NCBI GenBank assembly: GCA_039916225.1
Contig: JBDSLU010000479.1
Span: 1-8,075, forward strand
DNA: 8,075 nucleotides
Source of the DNA: JBDSLU01 sp039916225
Lineage (GTDB): Bacteria > Acidobacteriota > Vicinamibacteria > Vicinamibacterales > Vicinamibacteraceae
Direction of reading: 5' to 3'
Position numbers and translations under genes: made by a program. The number at the start of each line of letters is the position of its first letter. The first letter of the stretch is position 1. The notes under the pieces were generated by a model. The model searched no databases and was not told where the DNA came from. It was given only the letters and a program-made list of their open reading frames with translations. Shown here one piece after another: positions 1-6,447 of the stretch.

Positions 1-535
1 GCGCCCAGGACGGATTGGCGAGCACCGCCCAGGCGTCGACGTCGATCGCCGCGCCGGTCGGCGACAGCGCGAAGCCGACCGGGTGCTGCATCCAGGCGTT
101 CACCGCCAGCACCATGATGGCGGACACCGCGCCGCTGACCGCCACCGCGACCCCGCACCACCAGTGCTGCCGAGGCGGCAGCCGCTCCCAGCCGTAGAGA
201 TAGAGGCCCAGGAAGATCGCTTCGATGAAGAAAGCGTAGCCCTCGAGGGCGAAGGCGGGGCCGATCAGCGGCCCGGCGAAGGCCATGAACCGCGGCCACA
301 GCAGGCCGAGTTCGAACGAGAGGGCCGTACCCGAGACGGCGCCGATGGCGAAGGTGACGGCGGTGAGCTTGGCCCAGACGTGGGCCAGCCGCCGGGCTTC
401 TGCGTCCTGGTAGCGGATCCACCGCCACTCGGCGATGAGCATCAGGACCGGCATCGCCACCCCGATGGCCGCGAAGATCATGTGGAAGCCGAGCGAGACC
501 TCCATCTGGACGCGAGCGGCGGTGAGGGGCGACAT
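1..535 (-). CDS. cydA: Cytochrome bd-type ubiquinol oxidase subunit I (CydA/CioA-like), N-terminal part
   Basis: Subunit I of the cytochrome bd quinol oxidase, an inner-membrane terminal oxidase that reduces oxygen with quinol electrons and carries haems b558, b595 and d. The 178 visible residues begin MSPLTAARVQMEVSLGFHMI. His18 in SLGFH matches the conserved N-terminal haem ligand (His19 in E. coli). The block from about residue 66 to 118 reads VSGTALSFELGLLW, then LEGYAFFIEAIFLG and LYLYGWERL. It contains Glu98 and Glu105, corresponding to the conserved haem-site glutamates. Their 7-residue spacing, and the EGYAFFIEAIF wording, resemble the cyanide-insensitive (CIO) branch rather than E. 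coli CydA, where the spacing is 8. NAWMQHPVGF (146-155) is also family-typical. At least three hydrophobic helices are visible. I chose the ATG whose complement is at 533-535 because it gives the usual CydA N-terminus. No strong Shine-Dalgarno sequence precedes it. The gene is cut by the window edge, and cydB, if present, would lie beyond it. The identification is secure; the CIO assignment is an inference. Confidence 0.95.
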   Translation of the reverse strand, partial: MSPLTAARVQMEVSLGFHMIFAAIGVAMPVLMLIAEWRWIRYQDAEARRLAHVWAKLTAVTFAIGAVSGTALSFELGLLWPRFMAFAGPLIGPAFALEGYAFFIEAIFLGLYLYGWERLPPRQHWWCGVAVAVSGAVSAIMVLAVNAWMQHPVGFALSPTGAAIDVDAWAVLANPSWA

Positions 536-560
536 GCAGCTCGAGTGTCTGGACCGGACC

Positions 561-726
561 CTAGGAGCCCGTGGTGAAACGCTCGCGGCAGTCGACGGCC
601 GATGCATCCCGCCGCTCGGCGTTGCTCGTCCGTCGAATATCCCCGATATTCTCTATCCTCGCGCCTGGATCGGCGGGCGCCTCGGCCGTCTTGGTGCTTC
701 GCGGGCGTTTCACCACGGGCTCCAAG
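561..726. repeat. 166-bp nested imperfect palindrome (foldback or MITE-like element)
   Basis: Two arms of about 75-80 bp are reverse complements in several collinear blocks. 564-582 pairs perfectly with 705-723 over 19 bp (GGAGCCCGTGGTGAAACGC). 584-587 pairs with 700-703, 594-602 (GACGGCCGA) with 682-690, 608-614 (CCCGCCG) with 671-677, and 635-641 with 645-651. The coordinate sums of paired bases drift only from 1284 to 1287, so this is one palindrome centred near 643 with small indels, not several unrelated hairpins. At least 46 bp are paired. It ends 25 bp before the cydA start and begins 50 bp after the stop of the upstream minus-strand gene. No transposase or clean target duplication is visible. 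It does not match integron attC core sites. It could be a non-autonomous mobile element, a structured leader or a large regulatory dyad; the sequence does not decide between these. Confidence 0.75.
635..651. promoter_or_regulatory. Candidate operator: GAATATC-CCC-GATATTC dyad
   Basis: This is a perfect 7-bp inverted repeat around a 3-bp centre, in the gap upstream of cydA and about 100 bp before its ATG. It is the only AT-containing dyad in an otherwise very GC-rich stretch, and it sits at the axis of the larger palindrome. The size and symmetry suit a dimeric regulator, and oxidase genes are often controlled by redox or nitric-oxide sensors. No regulator gene is in the window and I could not assign the motif to a known family. 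Alternatively it is simply the terminal hairpin of the foldback element. No convincing -35/-10 pair for cydA could be picked out. Confidence 0.3.
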
Positions 727-775
727 TCTACTCACCCCTCGGGCCGCGCGGTGATGCCGCTTCGAGCACCCGGAA

Positions 776-1633
776 TCAGAAGGTGACACCGGCCAGCAGC
801 CGCACGTCGGTGACGCCCGAGGCGGTGGCCTTCATCTCGAGGAACGCGCCCTTGGGGTTGCGCATCCCGACGATGAAGTTGAAGCCGTTGTCGGCGTCGA
901 AGTCGCCGAAGTCGAAGCGCGTGCCGTCGTCGTTCTCGTCCTCGAAGCTGCGGTGGCGGAACCCGATCGTCGGCCCGGCCCCCACGTACGGCGCCCACCG
1001 CGTGCGCCGCGTCGCGCCAGGAATCGCGTAGAGCACGTCGACGTCGACGTTCAGCAGCGTGCTGATCTCGCCGAACCCGAGCTGGAGGCCCGGCCGGACG
1101 CTGATGCTGCGGCGGAAGATGCGCTCGAAGGTGACATGGCCGCCCACCACGATCAGTTCGGGCTGGACCGATACCCCGGCGACGCCGCCGGCGTTGTAGC
1201 GCCGCAGCTGCCGCTCGACGGTGGTTTCCATGGCGCGCACTTCGGGTGGGACCGGATCCGACGTCGGCGCGGTTGCCGGCGCGGCTGTATCGCTGGGCAG
1301 GATGGCCACCGCCAGCACGAGCGGCGCGTCGTCGTCCTCGCCCTGGCGGAACACCACCGCGACCCGCATGCCCGGCTGGAGCGGGCGCGCCGGCCGCGCC
1401 GTGCGATCGATCTGGAACACGCGGTAGGCGCCCGTGCCGGTGCGAATGGTGATCGAGCCGCTCCGCACCGAGACGATCGTGCCCTCGGTGCGCCGGCCGC
1501 CGGCAGGTGCATCGTCGAGGGTTGGCGCCTGCGCCGACGGCTGTTCGGCCGCAGTCTGGGCGGCGAGTGGCGAGGGCGATGTCGCGGCGACACCGAGAAG
1601 CAGGATCAAGGAAATGGGGAAAGCGCTGGTCAT
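776..1633 (-). CDS. Predicted outer-membrane beta-barrel protein with N-terminal beta domain, function unknown
   Basis: The predicted protein has 285 residues. Residues 1-26 form a signal peptide (hydrophobic FPISLILLLGVAATS, then LAAQ as the likely cleavage zone). Residues about 49-113 (EGTIVSVRSGSITIRTG through LVLAVAIL) look like a small all-beta, DUF5666-like domain. A Pro/Ala/Thr-rich linker follows at about 114-132, then a short charged helix (METTVERQLRRYN). Residues about 150-285 alternate hydrophobic and polar residues, as beta-strands do, with YVGAGPTIGF at 216-225. The chain ends in LLAGVTF; a terminal Phe is the usual outer-membrane barrel signal. An acidic, glycine-containing stretch lies at about 231-250. 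The ATG whose complement is at 1631-1633 was chosen because it begins the signal peptide and has a GAGGA site 5 nt upstream. The frame stays open far upstream, but that stretch has no signal and overlaps the divergent gene. The exact role is unknown; it may be a surface or cell-envelope protein. Confidence 0.75.
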   Translation of the reverse strand: MTSAFPISLILLLGVAATSPSPLAAQTAAEQPSAQAPTLDDAPAGGRRTEGTIVSVRSGSITIRTGTGAYRVFQIDRTARPARPLQPGMRVAVVFRQGEDDDAPLVLAVAILPSDTAAPATAPTSDPVPPEVRAMETTVERQLRRYNAGGVAGVSVQPELIVVGGHVTFERIFRRSISVRPGLQLGFGEISTLLNVDVDVLYAIPGATRRTRWAPYVGAGPTIGFRHRSFEDENDDGTRFDFGDFDADNGFNFIVGMRNPKGAFLEMKATASGVTDVRLLAGVTF

Positions 1634-1638
1634 GGGGA

Positions 1639-1643
1639 TCCTC
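1639..1643 (-). promoter_or_regulatory. Ribosome binding site GAGGA for the beta-barrel gene
   Basis: On the minus strand GAGGA lies 5 nt before the ATG. It decides the start at 1633 against the much longer open frame that continues upstream to about 1927. Confidence 0.65.
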
Positions 1644-1686
1644 GGAAGGGCCGATCTTTCAGTGAGCAGTGCCATCAGTGCAAGAA

Positions 1687-1711
1687 GCCGACCACGGCGG
1701 TGTCGGCCGTG
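1687..1711. promoter_or_regulatory. Two overlapping, mutually exclusive short hairpins in the divergent intergenic region
   Basis: GCCGAC (1687-1692) pairs with GTCGGC (1702-1707), and CACGGC (1693-1698) pairs with GCCGTG (1706-1711). The pairings compete because they share 1706-1707 and their stems interleave. They lie 38-62 nt before the chosen PSD1 ATG. They could be leader structures or a dyad for a regulator of the divergent pair. In DNA this GC-rich, 6-bp stems occur often by chance, so the call is weak. No clear sigma-70 promoter was found elsewhere between 1634 and 1748. Confidence 0.2.
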
Positions 1712-1748
1712 ACCTCGTGGGTTGGCAATCCGGCCGCGCTGGCGGAGA

Positions 1749-4700
1749 ATGAAGCCTTCCAGACTCGAGTCCTCCCCCTTGCCAATCAGCGTGCCCGGAT
1801 GCGGCTCATCGCTCCTCGTCGCCAGCGCGCTCGCGTTGGCCGCCACGTTGGCGCTCAGGGCCGAGCCGCGCGAACACGCCAGCCCAGCGCAAGCGGCCGC
1901 CCCGCCGCCGGCCGCGGTCGACTTCACCCGTGACGTCCAGCCGCTGCTCGAGCGGCACTGCTACGAGTGCCACGGCACCAAGAAGGCGCGCGGCCGCCTC
2001 CGCCTGCACGCGCCCGACCACATCGCCAAGGGTGGGCAGACCGGGCCGGCGTTCGTCGCCGGGGACGCCGAGCAGAGCCTGCTCATGCGCCGCGTCCTCG
2101 GCCTCGACGGCGAGGACCGGATGCCGCTCGACGCCGATCCGCTGAGCGAAGGCGAGCTGGCGACGCTACGCGCGTGGATCGCCGGCGGCGCCGTCATGCC
2201 GGCCGCGCCGGCGCAGACGACCGCCACCGCCGAGGTCGTCGAGCACTGGGCCTACGTCAAGCCGGTGCGCCCGCCGCTGCCGTCCGTGTCAAAGCAGACC
2301 TGGATCCGCACGCCGGTCGATCGCTTCGTGCTGGCGCGGCTCGATCGCGAGCAGCTGGCCCCGTCAGCCGAGGCCGACAAGGCGACGCTGCTGCGGCGCG
2401 TCACCCTCGACCTCACCGGCCTGCCGCCGACCCTCGACGAGATCCAGGCGTTCGCCGCCGACACGACGCCCGGCGCCTACGAGCGCGTCGTCGATCGGCT
2501 GCTGGCTTCGCCGCACTACGGCGAGCGCTGGGCCCGGCCGTGGCTCGATCTCGCCCGCTACGCCGACACCAACGGCTACGAGAAGGACCGGCGTCGCGAG
2601 ATGTGGAAGTACCGCGACTGGGTCATCGACGCGCTCAACGACGACCTGCCGTTCGATCGCTTCACGGTCGAGCAGATCGCCGGCGACATGCTGCCCGAGG
2701 CGACCGAGGCGCAGCGCATCGCCTCGGGGTTCCATCGCAACGCGATGAGCAACGAGGAGGGCGGCGTCGATCCCGACGAGTCGATGTACGAGGTGCTGGT
2801 CGACCGCGTCAACACCACTGCCACGGTCTGGCTCGGCACGACGCTGGCGTGCGCGCAGTGCCACAACCACAAGTACGATCCGTTCAGCCAGAAGGACTAC
2901 TTCCGCCTGCTCGCCTTCTTCGCCAATCCGGCCTACGAGACGCAATCGTCGGGCGACGGCACGCGGTATTACGAAGCCAAGCTGGATCTCGCGTCGGCCG
3001 AGCAGATCTCGAACCGCAAGGCCGTACAGGCGGAGATCAAGCGCCTCGAAACGGTGCTGGCCGAGACGACCCCCGAGCTCGCCGGACAGCAGCGCGCCTG
3101 GGAGGCCGCCATCCGTGGCGCCGAGGGCGGCTGGACGGTGCTGCAGCCCCGCGACGCGACCGCGACCAACGGCGTCCGCCTCAGCCCGCAGCCCGACGGA
3201 TCGATCCTCGCCTCGGGGCCGAACGCCGATCTCACCACCTACACCGCCACCTTCGACACGAAGACCGAAGGCCTGACCGCGCTGCGTCTCGAGGCGATGC
3301 CCGACGCCAGCCTGCCGCGCGGCGGTCCGGGCCGTGACGCCTACGGGCACTTCCGCGTCACCGGCCTCTCCGTGTCGATCGCGCCGCTGGCCGGTGGCGA
3401 TGGTGCGCTCCAGACCCCCCTGGCGATCGAGACCATCCGCGTCGACGATGCGGCCTCGTCGTTCGAGCCGATGGATCTGCTGGGTGGGGCCGGACGTGCC
3501 GCGGCCGGCAAGCGGCGCGCGTGGGGGATCAACGCGCTGAAGGAGAAGACGCGGCTGCCGCGGCACGCGGTCCTCCAGGCGACGGCGCCGTTCGGATTTC
3601 CCGGCGGCACGCGCGTGACGCTGCGCATTGCGCAGGAGGACGGCTCGATCGGCCAGGGCATCGGCCGCTTCCGCGTCGCCGCGACGAGCGCCCCCGATCC
3701 CTTGATCGGGGCCACGCTGCCGGCGGCCCTTCGCCCGCGCGTCCTTCAGGCGTCCGGCCAGCGTTCCACCGACGATCCCGAGGACCTGGCCAGCCATTTC
3801 CGCCAGACCACGTCGCTCCTGCAGCCGACGCGCGACGCGCTCAAGGCGGCCCGCAAGGCGCTCATCGACCTGCAGATCCCGAGCACGCTGGTCATGCAGG
3901 ATCGTCCGAACTTCGAGCGGCCGTCCTACGAGCTGCGCGAGCGCGGCGCCTTCACCTCGCGCGGCGAGCGGACCTACGCGCGGACGCCGCTGGCGCTGCC
4001 GGCGATGAAGGACTCACTGCCCGCCAACCGGCTGGGCCTGGCCCGGTGGCTGGTCGATCGCGACAACCCGCTGGTCGCCCGCGTCCACGTCAACCGCCTG
4101 TGGGAGCAGCTGTTCGGCCGCGGCCTGGTCGAGACCAGCGAGGATTTCGGCACGCAGGGCCAGCCGCCCTCGCACCCGGAACTGCTCGACTGGCTGGCCG
4201 TGGAGCTGATCGATCGCGGCTGGAGCCAGAAGACGCTGCTGCGGACGATGGTGACGTCGGCCACCTACCGCCAGGCCTCGGCCGTCTCACCGGCATTGGT
4301 CGAGCGCGATCCCTACAACCGCCTGTTCGCGCGCGGGCCGCGCTTCCGGCTCGAAGCCGAGATGATCCGCGACGGCGCCCTCGCCGCCGGCGGGTTGTTG
4401 AGCGACAAGATGCACGGGCCGAGCGTCTTTCCGTCGCAGCCGGACGGCATCTGGAACATGCCCTACAACGAGGATCGGTGGGTCGAGAGTGACGGCGAGG
4501 ATCGCCACCGCCGCAGCCTCTACACCTTCCTGCGGCGCACGTCGCCCTACCCGATGCAGATGACCTTCGACGCGACCAGCCGCGAGTACTGCGCTGCCCG
4601 CCGCGTCCGCACCAACACGCCGCTCCAGGCGCTGACGCTGCTGAACGATCGCGCCTCGTTCGAGGCGGCGCGGGCGCTGGCGGCACGTGTCGCCTCGGTG

Positions 4701-4946
4701 CCGGATGGCGCCGGCCGGGCCAGCCAGGCCTTCCGCCTGGTGGTCGCGCGCGATCCCAAGCCGGCCGAACTCGCCCGCTTGCTGGCCTACGTCGACGCCG
4801 AACGCGCCCAGCTCGCCAAGCGACCGGACAGGGCGAAGCAGATTGCGCCATCGCCAGCCGCCGGCCAGTCCGCCGCCGACGCCGCGGCGTGGACCCTCGC
4901 CGCCAACGTGCTGCTGAACCTCGACGAGACGGTCACGAAGAACTAG
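1749..4946 (+). CDS. PSD1 family exported cytochrome-like protein (PSCyt1-DUF1549-DUF1553)
   Basis: The predicted protein has 1065 residues. A long N-region is followed by a hydrophobic export segment at about 21-38 (SLLVASALALAATLALRA). Next comes a PSCyt1-type c-haem domain at about 57-151, with CYECH at 71-75 and Met124 in RMPLDADP as a possible distal haem ligand. DUF1549 spans about 190-395 (LLRRVTLDLTGLPPT, ASPHYGERWARPWLDLARY) and carries a second CxxCH, CAQCHNHKYDP, at 368-378. A charged helical stretch precedes a beta-rich insert at about 460-645, which contains GPGRDAYGHFRVTGLSV and is usual in this family. DUF1553 fills about 760-1040 (NRLGLARWLVDRDNP, VNRLWEQLFGRGLVE, TNTPLQALTLLND). 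The length is normal for PSD1 proteins. The family is common in Planctomycetota and relatives and its reaction is not established; a periplasmic redox or electron-transfer role is inferred from the haem motifs. Start choice is uncertain: ATG 1749 has GGAG almost touching it, TTG 1722 is in frame upstream, and GTG 1791 gives a more compact signal peptide. Confidence 0.93.
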   Translation: MKPSRLESSPLPISVPGCGSSLLVASALALAATLALRAEPREHASPAQAAAPPPAAVDFTRDVQPLLERHCYECHGTKKARGRLRLHAPDHIAKGGQTGPAFVAGDAEQSLLMRRVLGLDGEDRMPLDADPLSEGELATLRAWIAGGAVMPAAPAQTTATAEVVEHWAYVKPVRPPLPSVSKQTWIRTPVDRFVLARLDREQLAPSAEADKATLLRRVTLDLTGLPPTLDEIQAFAADTTPGAYERVVDRLLASPHYGERWARPWLDLARYADTNGYEKDRRREMWKYRDWVIDALNDDLPFDRFTVEQIAGDMLPEATEAQRIASGFHRNAMSNEEGGVDPDESMYEVLVDRVNTTATVWLGTTLACAQCHNHKYDPFSQKDYFRLLAFFANPAYETQSSGDGTRYYEAKLDLASAEQISNRKAVQAEIKRLETVLAETTPELAGQQRAWEAAIRGAEGGWTVLQPRDATATNGVRLSPQPDGSILASGPNADLTTYTATFDTKTEGLTALRLEAMPDASLPRGGPGRDAYGHFRVTGLSVSIAPLAGGDGALQTPLAIETIRVDDAASSFEPMDLLGGAGRAAAGKRRAWGINALKEKTRLPRHAVLQATAPFGFPGGTRVTLRIAQEDGSIGQGIGRFRVAATSAPDPLIGATLPAALRPRVLQASGQRSTDDPEDLASHFRQTTSLLQPTRDALKAARKALIDLQIPSTLVMQDRPNFERPSYELRERGAFTSRGERTYARTPLALPAMKDSLPANRLGLARWLVDRDNPLVARVHVNRLWEQLFGRGLVETSEDFGTQGQPPSHPELLDWLAVELIDRGWSQKTLLRTMVTSATYRQASAVSPALVERDPYNRLFARGPRFRLEAEMIRDGALAAGGLLSDKMHGPSVFPSQPDGIWNMPYNEDRWVESDGEDRHRRSLYTFLRRTSPYPMQMTFDATSREYCAARRVRTNTPLQALTLLNDRASFEAARALAARVASVPDGAGRASQAFRLVVARDPKPAELARLLAYVDAERAQLAKRPDRAKQIAPSPAAGQSAADAAAWTLAANVLLNLDETVTKN

Positions 4947-4949
4947 GAG
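4945..4949 (+). promoter_or_regulatory. Ribosome binding site AGGAG for the DUF1501 gene
   Basis: AGGAG overlaps the PSD1 stop codon (TAG, 4944-4946) and lies 8 nt before a GTG at 4958. This fixes the start at that GTG instead of the ATG at 4889 inside PSD1, and it indicates translation from a shared mRNA. Confidence 0.8.
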
Positions 4950-4957
4950 CGCCGACC

Positions 4958-6442
4958 GTGGCAACGCCCAACCGCCAAGTCCCAACTGCCAAGCTTCGCG
5001 CCGTCACGCGCCGGTTCTTCTTCGAGCAGGCCTACTTCGGGCTCGGCGGCCTGGCCCTGGCGTCGCTGCTCGATCCGGCCGCGGCTGCCGCCGGCCAGCG
5101 CGAACGCGCGCGTCGCGGTCCGGCGGGCGTGGCCGGAACGCTGAGCACGCTGCATCACCCGGCCCGCGCCAAGCGCGTCATCCACTTGTTCATGGCCGGC
5201 GCGCCCTCGCAGCTCGATCTCTTCGATCCGAAACCGGCGCTGACGAAGCACGACGGTCAGGACGTCCCGGCGGAGTTCGTCAAGGGCGAGCGGTTCGCGT
5301 TCATCAAGGGGACGCCGAAGCTGCTGGCCAGCCCGTTCGCCTTCCAGCAGCACGGCCAGTCCGGGGCGCCCATCTCCGAACTGCTGCCGTGGACCTCGAA
5401 GCTCGCCGACGACATCGCCATCATCCGCTCGATGCACACGACGCAGTTCAACCACGCGCCGGCGCAGATCTTCATGAACACCGGGCACCAGGTGATCGGC
5501 CGCCCGAGCTTTGGATCGTGGCTCAGCTACGGCTTGGGCTCGGAGAGCGCCGACCTGCCGGCGTTCGTCGTGCTGCTCTCGGGCGAGAACAACCCGGACG
5601 GCGGCAAGAGCTGCTGGGGCAGCGGCTTTCTGCCGACGATGCACCAGGGCGTCGAGTTCCGATCGGGTAAGGATCCGGTGCTGTTCGTCTCGAACCCGGA
5701 CGGTGTCGACGCCTCGGCGCGCCGGCGCAGCATCACCGCGATCAACGACCTGAACCGCCTGCACGCCACCGACACCGGCGATCCCGAGGTGCAGACGCGC
5801 ATCGCCGCCTACGAGCTGGCCTACCGGATGCAGACCAGCGTGCCCGAGCTGACCGACGTCAGCGACGAACCAGCCAGCGTCCACGAGCTGTATGGCACCG
5901 AGCCGGGCAAGCCGTCGTTCGCCAACAACTGCCTGCTGGCGCGCCGGCTGGTCGAGCGCGGCTGCCGCTTCGTGCAGCTCTATCACCGCGGCTGGGACAC
6001 CCACGGCGCGTCGTTCGGCGAGGACATCGTCGAGAAGCTGCCGCGCCTGTGCCAGCAGACCGACAAGGCCGTCTACGCCCTCGTCACCGACCTGAAGCGG
6101 CGCGGCCTGCTCGACGACACACTGGTGGTGTGGGGCGGCGAGTTCGGGCGCACGCCGATGAACGAGGCGCGCAACGGATCACTGTTCCTGGGCCGTGATC
6201 ACCATCCGCGGGCCTTCACGATGTGGGTCGCCGGCGGCGGCGTCAAGCCGGGCGTGACCATCGGCGAGACCGACGAGCTCGGCTACAACATCACGCGCGA
6301 CCCGGTCGAGGTCCACGATCTGCACGCCACGCTGCTGCACCTGATGGGCATCGATCACGAGAAGCTGACCTACAAGTTCCAGGGCCGGGACTTCAGGCTC
6401 ACGGATGTCCACGGCAAGGTCGTGCGCGCGTTGATCGCGTAG
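4958..6442 (+). CDS. DUF1501 family exported protein (alkaline-phosphatase/sulfatase-like fold)
   Basis: The predicted protein has 494 residues. The N-terminus carries a Tat-like signal: TRRFFFEQAYFGLGG (17-31), then a hydrophobic run LALASLLDPAAAAAG. Family hallmarks follow in order: HPARAKRVIHLFMAGAPSQ and LDLFDPKP at about 67-95, then FNHAPAQIFMNTGHQVIGRPSFGSW around 164-188. Further on are FVQLYHRGWDTHG (about residue 340), LVVWGGEFGRTPMNE and GRDHHPRAFTMWVAGGG (about 390-430), and DLHATLLHLMGIDH near the C-terminus. The conserved Asp and His residues in DTHG, GEFGRTP and GRDHHP suggest a metal-binding site like that of alkaline-phosphatase-superfamily enzymes. DUF1501 itself has no settled reaction. 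The gene starts 11 bp after PSD1, so the two form an operon, and genes of these families are commonly adjacent. The product is presumably exported folded and may act with PSD1. Codons 2-13 are made of a heptanucleotide repeat, which is odd for a coding start. Family assignment is secure; the function is not. Confidence 0.95.
   Translation: MATPNRQVPTAKLRAVTRRFFFEQAYFGLGGLALASLLDPAAAAAGQRERARRGPAGVAGTLSTLHHPARAKRVIHLFMAGAPSQLDLFDPKPALTKHDGQDVPAEFVKGERFAFIKGTPKLLASPFAFQQHGQSGAPISELLPWTSKLADDIAIIRSMHTTQFNHAPAQIFMNTGHQVIGRPSFGSWLSYGLGSESADLPAFVVLLSGENNPDGGKSCWGSGFLPTMHQGVEFRSGKDPVLFVSNPDGVDASARRRSITAINDLNRLHATDTGDPEVQTRIAAYELAYRMQTSVPELTDVSDEPASVHELYGTEPGKPSFANNCLLARRLVERGCRFVQLYHRGWDTHGASFGEDIVEKLPRLCQQTDKAVYALVTDLKRRGLLDDTLVVWGGEFGRTPMNEARNGSLFLGRDHHPRAFTMWVAGGGVKPGVTIGETDELGYNITRDPVEVHDLHATLLHLMGIDHEKLTYKFQGRDFRLTDVHGKVVRALIA
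4962..4996 (+). repeat. Five in-register CAAnnnY heptads within the start of the DUF1501 gene
   Basis: The tract reads CAACGCC, CAACCGC, CAAGTCC, CAACTGC, CAAGCTT. Each unit starts with CAA at an exact 7-nt interval and ends in a pyrimidine. It begins 1 nt after the GTG start codon and encodes a polar run just before the Tat-like motif. The unit type matches the left half of the repeat at 6448-6531, downstream of the same gene. Seven is not a multiple of three, so gain or loss of one or two units would shift the frame. Units are degenerate in their middle positions. Confidence 0.65.
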
Positions 6443-6447
6443 CGCGC

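Noticed and set aside
83..577. Plus-strand open frame opposite cydA
   Set aside because: It is a charged, low-complexity shadow; the minus strand encodes clear CydA motifs.
561..726. Integron attC site as an explanation of the palindrome
   Set aside because: No RYYYAAC/GTTRRRY core pair sits at the ends, there is no integrase, and the neighbours are not cassette-like.
1762..1771. Perfect 10-bp palindrome GACTCGAGTC near the PSD1 start
   Set aside because: It is short, within the coding sequence, and without a second copy or other supporting context.
1634..1927. Upstream extension of the beta-barrel gene's open frame on the minus strand (about 98 extra codons)
   Set aside because: A GAGGA site and a signal peptide mark the start at 1633, and the extension has no signal-like or conserved sequence and runs into the divergent PSD1 gene.
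1967..3337. 456-codon open frame in another plus-strand frame of PSD1
   Set aside because: It is extremely Arg-rich and low in complexity, and the overlapping PSD1 frame has clear domains.
2364..3797. 477-codon open frame antisense to PSD1
   Set aside because: It is Arg/Gly-rich with no recognisable motifs and lies wholly opposite a secure gene; long antisense frames are expected at this GC content.
4943..6004. 353-codon open frame antisense to DUF1501
   Set aside because: No motif, no ribosome binding site, and DUF1501 hallmarks on the other strand are unambiguous.
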